Below, piece by piece: positions 1-5,092 of a stretch of 5,731 nucleotides of DNA (the stretch's first letter is position 1; the number at the start of each line of letters is the position of its first letter). The stretch lies in assembly GCA_017991025.1 (NCBI GenBank), contig JAGNMT010000265.1, positions 1 to 5,731 of the forward strand, read 5' to 3'. The notes under the pieces are model-generated. The model was not told the DNA's origin, did not search any database, and saw only the letters and a program-made list of their open reading frames with translations. The DNA comes from Verrucomicrobiales bacterium (lineage in GTDB: Bacteria > Verrucomicrobiota > Verrucomicrobiia > Verrucomicrobiales > DEV007). The position numbers were made by a program, and so were the translations under genes.

Positions 1-1048
1 TCGCTTTCAGGCAGTAGGCCATGCCCCGGGAATCGTTGACAAAATAAAGATGCTCGTCGTACCAGACTGGTGAGCCCACATTCGACCCCTTCTTGATACG
101 CCAGAGCAGGTGAGTTGCCGTGACGTCGCCGTGGCCGCCGGCGCGGACCGCCATGCCTTCACCGCCCGGATTGCCGATCACATAGAGCACCCCGTCGTGG
201 GCGAGGACGCTGGGACAAAGTTCAGCGGCGCGTATGCTTTCGCATGACCACAGTTCTTCACCCGTTTCGGGGTTGAAGGCGCGCAGTTTGCCGCTGGTAT
301 TGACAACGAGTTCATCGTGTCCATCGACTTTCGCGATGACAGGAGTGCCCCACGAATTGGGAAAACCGTTCGCTTTCCACACGATTTTGCCGGTGCGGCG
401 ATCAAGTGCCTGCAGCGTGTCGCTTTCGAGGGCGGCGTTCACGATGAGCAGGTCGCCATAGAGAATGGGAGAAGCCCCCGAACCCCAGTCGTGGGGTTTC
501 TCTCCCACGCTGGTATCCCACACTTTTTTCCCATCAAGAGTGAAGGCGTGAACTCCAGCGTGGGCGAAGAAAAAGAAGACGCCCTTTCCGTCGGACACCG
601 GTGTGCCCGAAGCGTAACCGTGGGTCGTGATGTATTCGCCCTGATAGGGCTTCTCGTTGATGGCGGAGGTGATGACTTCGTTCCACAATACTTTGCCACT
701 GGCACGATCGAGGCAAAGGGCGTGACGTTGCAGTTTTGAAATGTCGCCCGGAGCTGTCTTATCCAGGCCATAGCCGCTGTAGCAGCTCAGGAAGACCTTG
801 TCGCCTACGACAATGGGGCTGGAGGAACCGGGCCCGGGCAATGCAGTACGCCAGATGAGATTATCGGACCCGCTCCAGGTGAGTGGCGGCTTTTCGGGCT
901 CAGGCACGACTCCGTCGCCAGAGGGTCCGCGAAAAGCAGGCCAGTCGGCAGTGTTCCCATTGATAGCCGGGCTGAACGTGGTAAAAATGAGAGTGGCAAG
1001 AGAAAAGGAGCTACGGTGCATGCCTCCGACTCTACGACGGGAGAGCAT
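1..1048 (-). CDS. Secreted PQQ-like (BamB-type) beta-propeller protein, 3' end cut by the window edge
   Basis: The frame is open from an ATG at 1048 to the left edge, giving 349 visible residues without a stop. A basic N-terminus is followed by a hydrophobic stretch (about residues 14-29), which suggests a signal peptide and export. The signature DWPAFRGPSGDG lies at residues 35-46. It is followed by several PQQ/BamB-type blade motifs: LDRASGKVLW (113-122), LDGKKVW (171-177), LDRRTGKIVW (215-224) and FNPETGEELW (258-267). The family folds as a multi-bladed beta-propeller; many members carry no PQQ and have no known reaction, so no enzyme activity is assigned. Members are usually a little over 400 residues, so I estimate that several tens of residues are missing. 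An in-frame ATG at 1021 is a credible alternative start because a TATAAT box at 1060-1065 would leave almost no leader for 1048. Neither start has a well-placed Shine-Dalgarno; a GGAGG sits only 1 nt before 1021. The family call is firm and the start is uncertain. Confidence 0.9.
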   Translation of the reverse strand, partial: MLSRRRVGGMHRSSFSLATLIFTTFSPAINGNTADWPAFRGPSGDGVVPEPEKPPLTWSGSDNLIWRTALPGPGSSSPIVVGDKVFLSCYSGYGLDKTAPGDISKLQRHALCLDRASGKVLWNEVITSAINEKPYQGEYITTHGYASGTPVSDGKGVFFFFAHAGVHAFTLDGKKVWDTSVGEKPHDWGSGASPILYGDLLIVNAALESDTLQALDRRTGKIVWKANGFPNSWGTPVIAKVDGHDELVVNTSGKLRAFNPETGEELWSCESIRAAELCPSVLAHDGVLYVIGNPGGEGMAVRAGGHGDVTATHLLWRIKKGSNVGSPVWYDEHLYFVNDSRGMAYCLKA

Positions 1049-1059
1049 TTTGCTAAAGC

Positions 1060-1065
1060 ATTATA
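1060..1065 (-). promoter_or_regulatory. Possible -10 box (TATAAT) for the beta-propeller gene
   Basis: A perfect TATAAT hexamer reads on the minus strand just upstream of the beta-propeller gene. No good -35 partner is visible: the nearest candidate, TTCAAG at 1086-1091, is weak and its 20 bp spacing is too long. If the box is used, transcription would begin near 1053. That favours translation from the ATG at 1021, or near-leaderless translation from 1048. A single hexamer can occur by chance, especially in this locally AT-rich patch. Confidence 0.35.
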
Positions 1066-1107
1066 TGGCTAGTGTGCCACCTGAGCTTGAATTTTTTCGA
1101 GGTTTTC

Positions 1108-1461
1108 TTATGGCCGTTGCACGACAATGATCCGAATGCAACGTTGCCAGCAAATCGCGAACCCTACCCTGCGGAGGCTGTCCCGATCAGTCAGATTGAC
1201 CTGTCCGGTAGTCGTGGTTTCACACTCCTGAAGGAAGCCATCAAGCTTGCCTTTTCGTTTTGGGGTTCTGTCCATTTTGTGCTGAATTGATTCTGCGTCC
1301 ACGGGACAATTGCGGCCCGGGATACCGGTCACGCCGGCATCGACAGTGCCAGACCCCAATGGGTATTCTTCGATGGCAGCGTCTATGCCTTCGATAAGTT
1401 TTTTGAGTCTGGTCCGGGTGAAGCTCCGATTCAAGACTCGTGACCCGTGTCCTGACCCCAT
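1108..1461 (-). pseudogene. Relic of an IS1182-family transposase (internal fragment)
   Basis: This 117-codon frame resembles the middle of IS1182-type transposases. RTRLKKLIEGIDAAIEEY (residues 16-33) matches the helical linker that typically reads RLKKLIEEID. The segment after it (about 52-80) is charged and probably helical, like the family's spacer, and QVNLTDRDSLR (87-97) corresponds to the conserved ISLTDPDSR block that precedes the catalytic core. After residue 100 the expected continuation (a YNVQTAVD-like motif) is missing, and the frame drifts into sequence I do not recognise before a stop. The N-terminal DNA-binding part and the C-terminal catalytic part are absent from the window. 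The frame is closed by an in-frame TGA just upstream, which is the stop triplet of the neighbouring dehydrogenase. I read it as a dead remnant. The ATG at 1461 is the first one in the frame, not a supported start. The alternative, an unrelated small orphan gene, is less likely given the ordered motif match. Confidence 0.6.
1440..1459. repeat. Short motif with duplicated TGACCC at the edge of the transposase relic
   Basis: Two TGACCC hexamers lie 12 bp apart (1441-1446 and 1453-1458), within the string GTGTCCTGACCCC plus flanks. The motif lies 5 bp beyond the dehydrogenase stop triplet and overlaps the first codons of the relic frame. From memory, similar GGGGTCAGGACACG-like strings recur beside small transposases in many bacterial genomes, so this may be a mobile-element end or dispersed repeat. 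No second copy was seen in the window, so this is tentative. Confidence 0.25.
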
Positions 1462-1464
1462 TCC

Positions 1465-2256
1465 TCACGGAATCGTGCTCGAATCCTTCGGCGGATTTCT
1501 CCCTATAAACGGATGCTGCTCCAGATCGACGACCTGGCCGCTGATGGGGCCGCTCTCGTCGGCGAGCCAGTAGATCGCGGCCATGGCGATTTCCTCGGGT
1601 TTCAGGATGCGTCCGGCGGGGGCATAGACTTTGGGGAGATGACTCGGCCAGTCTTCGCTGAGTCCATGCTCACGTTTGCGCTTCGCCTCATTCTCGGTGA
1701 GGACCCAGCCGGGGTTTATCTGGTTAACGCGAACGCCGTTTTCCCGCATGAGAGTGTCACCGAGATTGCGCGTCATCGTCATGAGTGCGCCCTTCGAGAC
1801 GGAGTAGGGCATCAGGTTCGGCTCGCCGCTCCAGGCGTTAACACTGCCGATGTTGAGAACGCAGCCACGGTGCTGGCTGAGATGTGGCAGAGCTTCCTTG
1901 ATGAGAAGAAACGGGACGATGGTGTTTATCTCGAGGATCGTGCGGAAGAAAGGCGCGTCGGTAGTGTGGAGATTGCCCGAGGCGACGATGGCGGCGTTGT
2001 TGACGACGGAGTCGAGGCGTCCGAACCGCTCGAGAGAGAAGGCGACAAGACGGGCGGGGCAGCCTTCGTTCGCGAGGTCTTCGATGTGAAGCGCGGCGTG
2101 GTCGGCTCCGATCTCAGTGACGACCTCCTCGCCGAGATCACGCTCGAGACCGTGGATGACGACACGGGCTCCTTCTTTAACGCATTGGATCGCGATGGCT
2201 TTGCCGATGCCGGTGCAGCTTCCGGTGACGAGGATGACTTTGTTTTTGAGACGCAT
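1465..2256 (-). CDS. Classical short-chain dehydrogenase/reductase (SDR)
   Basis: This is a cytosolic NAD(P)-dependent oxidoreductase with the full classical SDR set. Numbered from the upstream GTG (2280), the cofactor glycine motif TGSCTGIG is at 19-26, the NNAA motif at 94-97, the catalytic Ser at 146, the Tyr-xxx-Lys pair YSVSK at 159-163 and NPGWV at 189-193. The C-terminus (GQVVDLEQHPFIGRNPP) is the normal family ending, so the gene looks intact although a transposase relic lies directly downstream. I prefer the ATG at 2256 (263 residues), because the protein then begins MRLKNKVILVTG as usual for the family; the GTG at 2280 would add eight residues with no family support. Neither start has a Shine-Dalgarno. 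Arg47 just after the second beta strand could favour NADP, but this is weak. The substrate cannot be read from sequence: sugar or polyol dehydrogenase and 3-oxoacyl reductase are both possible, and the neighbours lean mildly toward a sugar. Confidence 0.92.
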   Translation of the reverse strand: MRLKNKVILVTGSCTGIGKAIAIQCVKEGARVVIHGLERDLGEEVVTEIGADHAALHIEDLANEGCPARLVAFSLERFGRLDSVVNNAAIVASGNLHTTDAPFFRTILEINTIVPFLLIKEALPHLSQHRGCVLNIGSVNAWSGEPNLMPYSVSKGALMTMTRNLGDTLMRENGVRVNQINPGWVLTENEAKRKREHGLSEDWPSHLPKVYAPAGRILKPEEIAMAAIYWLADESGPISGQVVDLEQHPFIGRNPPKDSSTIP

Positions 2257-2284
2257 GGTCGGGATTGGGTTAAGGGTCACGAAT

Positions 2285-2319
2285 CGGAGCGAAGCAGAGA
2301 TAGCCGGAGTGAAACGAAG
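2285..2319. repeat. Two degenerate copies of CGGAGYGAA in the SDR/beta-helix spacer
   Basis: CGGAGCGAAGC (2285-2295) and CGGAGTGAAACGAAG (2305-2319) start exactly 20 bp apart and share CGGAGYGAA. They fill much of the 85 bp spacer between the beta-helix stop and the dehydrogenase start. Such GGAGCGAAG-like strings resemble dispersed intergenic repeats, but they could also be a tandem regulator site. Only two copies are present here. Confidence 0.35.
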
Positions 2320-2341
2320 TCAATAACGGGGGATGAAAAAA

Positions 2342-3997
2342 TCAGCGGCGGCCGTGGTTGAAGTTGACAGGGGATCGCGTCATCTCTGCTCCGGGATTGT
2401 CGCGGATGTCGATGACTTCACAAGTGGGATCAACGGCGATGACGACCGGCTTTCCGGAGAAGGCATTGCCCGTCATCTGGAGGCCGTTCCCGTTCGGAGC
2501 GAAGGTTACGGCAGCCCCGGGTGCCGAAGCCCCGATCTGGAAAACGTTGTCCCGCACGATGACCGGTCCGTAGCTGCCATCCTCCTCGTGCAGGGTGAAA
2601 TAGAGCTCGGGGAACTGGCGCGGCTGCCCGGTCTCGTAGCTGCGGCGCCCGCGTCTGAGATTCGTTTCGGATTTCGTGGTGTTGTTAGTAAAGATGTTCC
2701 CCTGAAGAATGAAATTTTTCGGCTGGTTGATCCACGAGCCCCGACCTCCGTTGCGGAAGGTGTTGCCGATGATGGTGATGTCCTCGCAGGATTTCTCAAC
2801 GCTCATTACTCTGGATCCGTTTGTGCCGTCGACGAGATTGCCGGTGACAGTCGCATTCTGACAATACTCGGCGAGAAAGAACGCTCCCATGCGCGAACCG
2901 AGAATGTGATTGTTCGAAAAGACAATGTTCCGGGATCGTTGAATATGCATCGTGTCGCCGAGCGCACTGAGCTGGCACCCCGTGACTCGCAGGTCGGAGG
3001 CCGAGGTTATATCGAGCGCTCCCTTCCCGGGGCCGCTCCCTTTTGGCGCATAGAGTGCCCAGAAGGCTGAGAAGAGATCGTGGACGAGACCGGTATTGGT
3101 TCCTGCGGCCCCTTTGAAACGGATTGGTTTTCCTCCAGGCGCGTCGGCAACTTTGATGAATCCCGGCGTTGATTCGACGATGAAGTAATGCCTGCCCTGC
3201 ACGAGATTGCGCGGTAGGCCGGCACCGAGGAATGAAAGGGCGTTTCTGGGTTCAGCGTCCTTGCTGACCGGTAACGGATTCGTTTGATTGTCGAATCGTA
3301 TCCTGTCGTCACCGTCTTCCATGATCAGGTTTTCCCGCATCAGGTCAGTGCGAAAATAGTGTCGCGCCCGCTCGACTTCCCGGGGTTCATATTCTTCCGG
3401 CCAGGTCATGATCTGCCAGAGATAGCCGTAGTCCCACATGAATTTTCCGCTGCGCAGCAGAGTGCAGCTCTCCACCGTGATACGCTCGGCGTAGGCAGTG
3501 ACCTCGCTTTCGCTTCCTTTTGCCGACAGACCATGAACGCCGATGACCGCGCCGGCGACACCATCGGATCTGATGTCCCGGAAGAGGATGTCATGGGTGC
3601 CGCCTGGTTTCGTCGTGGTGATCTCGATGGCCTTGGTGGTGACGTTAGGCTCCCATGTGTTTACCTCTACCGCCGGGTCAAAGACATTCCCGCAGAATTC
3701 GCCGCCATGCCAGGCAAAGTGACTGACGTCTGTTCCGGAGAACAGAATGAGGCGGGCTCCGTCGGGAATGGTTTCCGGCAAATGAAACCGTGCCCCGTGG
3801 GCAAAGACATATGTGCGTGACTCGAGCGGAATAGGGGTGGCGCCGTTGAGTTGGTAATCCCCGGGAGGAATGGTGATGACGCCGCCTTGTTTCGCTCCGT
3901 TAGAGAATAGTGCCGCGACCTTCGCGGTGTCGTCATTCGCTATGGCGAGTGAGATGACCAAACAAAGTGCGGGAACAAGAAAGAGACAGGGGATCAT
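2342..3997 (-). CDS. Secreted right-handed parallel beta-helix protein (pectate-lyase-like fold) with an inserted module
   Basis: A 551-residue protein. Residues 1-20 form a signal peptide with a hydrophobic core (CLFLVPALCLVISLAIA), so it is probably exported. The mature part opens with the typical beta-helix cap, GVITIPPGDYQL (39-50), and continues with coil-like repeats such as RVTGCQLSAL (337-346), IVFSNNHILG (358-367), ATVTGNLVDG (382-391), ITIIGNTFRN (407-416) and FILQGNIFTN (429-438), the N-rich turns expected in this fold. Between about residues 226 and 306 sits a different block (GLPRNLVQGRHYFIVES, then PGFIKVADAPGGKPIRF) that interrupts the helix. Families with this fold include pectate lyases, polygalacturonases, alginate lyases and epimerases. 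I see no diagnostic catalytic set, so polysaccharide binding or cleavage is an inference only. The ATG at 3997 gives a well-formed signal peptide and has only a weak AGGCGG just upstream. Six T residues follow the stop in the transcript sense but without a strong stem. Confidence 0.85.
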   Translation of the reverse strand: MIPCLFLVPALCLVISLAIANDDTAKVAALFSNGAKQGGVITIPPGDYQLNGATPIPLESRTYVFAHGARFHLPETIPDGARLILFSGTDVSHFAWHGGEFCGNVFDPAVEVNTWEPNVTTKAIEITTTKPGGTHDILFRDIRSDGVAGAVIGVHGLSAKGSESEVTAYAERITVESCTLLRSGKFMWDYGYLWQIMTWPEEYEPREVERARHYFRTDLMRENLIMEDGDDRIRFDNQTNPLPVSKDAEPRNALSFLGAGLPRNLVQGRHYFIVESTPGFIKVADAPGGKPIRFKGAAGTNTGLVHDLFSAFWALYAPKGSGPGKGALDITSASDLRVTGCQLSALGDTMHIQRSRNIVFSNNHILGSRMGAFFLAEYCQNATVTGNLVDGTNGSRVMSVEKSCEDITIIGNTFRNGGRGSWINQPKNFILQGNIFTNNTTKSETNLRRGRRSYETGQPRQFPELYFTLHEEDGSYGPVIVRDNVFQIGASAPGAAVTFAPNGNGLQMTGNAFSGKPVVIAVDPTCEVIDIRDNPGAEMTRSPVNFNHGRR

Positions 3998-4077
3998 TAC
4001 CGCCTACGATAGCGAAGAAGCGAGGCGATCCGCCATGACAAAATCTATGCGTAATGCGACTTGTTCGCGGCGAGTTA

Positions 4078-4121
4078 GGGTGACGTTTCAGCCGCTTTAT
4101 TCTCTGCTCACGGAGTCACCC
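4078..4121. other. 7-bp inverted repeat around the GNAT stop codon
   Basis: GGGTGAC (4078-4084) and GTCACCC (4115-4121) are perfect inverted repeats separated by 30 bp, and the GNAT stop triplet (4108-4110) lies in the loop. The structure could form at the 3' end of the GNAT message and protect or attenuate it. No T-run follows on the minus strand, so it does not qualify as a standard intrinsic terminator. Confidence 0.3.
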
Positions 4122-4506
4122 AGCAGGACTCGTGGCGAACCATGCCGGTGCGGGGATAGTAGTCGACCGCCTTCGGTGCCGCGATGAGGATGATTTTTGT
4201 ATGTTCGCCAGCCTCAAGTCCGACTTGTCGTAGCAACTCCGTCCCGATGCCCTGCCGCTGAAAGGCTTCGTCCACGGCAAGGTCGGAGAGATAACAGCAA
4301 AAGCAGAAATCCGTGAGCGCCCGCGCGACGCCGACGAGTAATCCGTCACATCGCGCCGTGGCGATAATATCCGCATTCCGCAACATCGCCTCGATGCGCG
4401 CTTCATTGTCGACGGGGCGGCGCTCGGAGAGAGTGGAACGTTCGAGGAGGTCGATAAACTCTTTTGCGCCGAGAGTCGGCTCGGTTTGGTATTCGGCTGC
4501 AATCAT
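4108..4506 (-). CDS. Small GNAT-family N-acetyltransferase
   Basis: A 132-residue cytosolic protein with a GNAT fold, predicted to move an acetyl group from acetyl-CoA to an amine. The acetyl-CoA pyrophosphate loop is QRQGIG (residues 83-88), preceded by the beta-4 strand YLSDLAVDEAF (72-82). The C-terminal YYPRTGMVRHESCWV (116-130) matches the usual end of the small single-domain subfamily, including the Tyr that often acts as general acid (116 or 117). The length is normal for that subfamily. A cysteine-rich patch, CFCC (68-71), lies just before the core. The substrate is not predictable. The ATG at 4506 is the only ATG, GTG or TTG between the yjdM stop and the conserved region, so the start is secure despite the missing Shine-Dalgarno. 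The gene lies 81 bp downstream of yjdM in the same reading frame, which suggests co-transcription. Confidence 0.9.
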   Translation of the reverse strand: MIAAEYQTEPTLGAKEFIDLLERSTLSERRPVDNEARIEAMLRNADIIATARCDGLLVGVARALTDFCFCCYLSDLAVDEAFQRQGIGTELLRQVGLEAGEHTKIILIAAPKAVDYYPRTGMVRHESCWVTP

Positions 4507-4522
4507 GGCAGGAACGTTTTCA

Positions 4523-4559
4523 TCAAGGCCACCACGGCCGGGGCGACCCCGCTTCTTGA
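4523..4559. other. Paired small GC-rich hairpins between yjdM and the GNAT gene
   Basis: Two adjacent short stems are visible: GGCC-ACCAC-GGCC (4527-4539) and GGGG-CGA-CCCC (4540-4550). They are bracketed by TCAA (4523-4526) and TTGA (4556-4559), which could close a small three-way junction. The structure ends 16 bp upstream of the GNAT start in the transcript sense, so it might affect initiation or end part of the yjdM transcript. No T-run follows it. Confidence 0.3.
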
Positions 4560-4587
4560 ATTTTATGATAAAAGTTGATGGAAGGAT

Positions 4588-4920
4588 CTAGACCGGAACC
4601 TTCTTTACAAAGCACGCCTTCAACCCGATCGAAATGCCGTCCATTTTGCATGAGATCTCATGATCTCCGTCGACGAGCTTGATCGCCTTCGATTTCGTCC
4701 CCGATTTCAGCACTTGCGAGCTGCCTTGCAACTTCAGGTCCTTGATCATCGCGACGATATCTCCATCGGCAAGAACATTACCATAGGCGTCTTTCACGAC
4801 GCGGTCGCCTTCGGGCGTCTCTTCGAGAGGCCACTCGTGGCCACAGGTGACACACTCGAAGTGGTCTTCGAGGGTGAGGATATCGTTCATTTCGCACATC
4901 GGGCAGGAGGGTGAGCTCAT
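4588..4920 (-). CDS. yjdM: YjdM/PhnA-family zinc-ribbon protein
   Basis: A 110-residue protein matching YjdM (formerly PhnA) almost end to end. The N-terminal zinc ribbon has cysteine pairs Cys6/Cys9 (CPMC) and Cys23/Cys26 (CVTC), followed by GHEW. The C-terminal domain carries the family signatures VVKDAYGNVLADGD (41-54), IKDLKLQGSS (59-68), LKSGTK (71-76), IKLVDGDHEISCKMDG (80-95) and the closing FVKK (104-107). The length equals that of the E. coli homologue. The gene was once linked to alkylphosphonate use by its position in E. coli, but it is not the phosphonoacetate hydrolase also named PhnA, and its biochemical role remains unclear. No phosphonate genes lie nearby, so I draw no pathway conclusion. 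The ATG at 4920 begins exactly at the conserved N-terminus; there is no Shine-Dalgarno. The gene ends in TAG and stays in frame with the GNAT gene downstream. Confidence 0.95.
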   Translation of the reverse strand: MSSPSCPMCEMNDILTLEDHFECVTCGHEWPLEETPEGDRVVKDAYGNVLADGDIVAMIKDLKLQGSSQVLKSGTKSKAIKLVDGDHEISCKMDGISIGLKACFVKKVPV

Positions 4921-4970
4921 AGGCGGGAACGAACGACGAGGGAAAGGGGGATGGCAAGGGATTTACGCAT
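4917..4970 (-). other. Possible 17-codon leader ORF overlapping the yjdM start
   Basis: A short ATG frame (encoding MRKSLAIPLSLVVRSRL) ends with a TGA that overlaps the yjdM ATG in the arrangement ATGA. Such overlap can allow translational coupling, which would be useful because yjdM lacks a Shine-Dalgarno. The leader has no ribosome site of its own and no recognisable homology, and a frame this short is likely by chance. Confidence 0.15.
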
Positions 4971-5062
4971 CATTGCATGACCCCGGATATTCCCCGCAAG
5001 GTCGGAATTTTTTTGACAGTGCCATCGTCGTCGGAGGGTTTCATGTCGCCCGGATTTCTCGT

Positions 5063-5092
5063 GGTGCCGGCTTCGGTTACTTCGAGGGCACC
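5063..5092. other. Hairpin bracketing the hydrolase stop codon
   Basis: GGTGCC (5063-5068) and GGCACC (5087-5092) are inverted repeats with an 18 bp loop that contains the hydrolase stop triplet (5077-5079). In the minus-strand transcript the stem would form across the end of the gene. It is not followed by a T-run in that direction, so it is at most a weak transcript-end structure. Confidence 0.2.

Noticed and set aside
317..739. Open frames on both strands inside the beta-propeller gene
   Set aside because: The minus-strand frame carrying DWPAFRGPSGDG and regular blade motifs spans the whole region without a stop. The others are out-of-frame shadows.
2330..2341. T-run after the beta-helix stop as an intrinsic terminator
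   Set aside because: Six T residues follow the stop in the transcript sense, but the sequence before them (CACGGCCGCCGC) forms only a very short stem, below what a terminator needs.
1513..2361. A 282-codon open frame on the plus strand opposite the SDR gene
   Set aside because: It is antisense to a complete SDR with all family motifs. Its translation is acidic, low in complexity and matches no family. Long antisense frames are common in GC-rich genes.
2333..3070. A 245-codon plus-strand frame opposite the beta-helix gene
   Set aside because: It is the shadow of a gene with a clear signal peptide and beta-helix repeats. The plus-strand translation shows no domain or start signal.
3284..3820. 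A 178-codon plus-strand frame opposite the first half of the beta-helix gene
   Set aside because: It also mirrors the beta-helix coding strand and shows no recognisable motif or upstream signals.
4588..4920. Reading the YjdM/PhnA protein as evidence of phosphonate metabolism
   Set aside because: The family is not the phosphonoacetate hydrolase despite the shared name, and no phosphonate transport or C-P lyase gene is present.
5013..5018. TTGACA as a plus-strand -35 box
   Set aside because: No -10 hexamer lies at a suitable distance, and no plus-strand gene follows.
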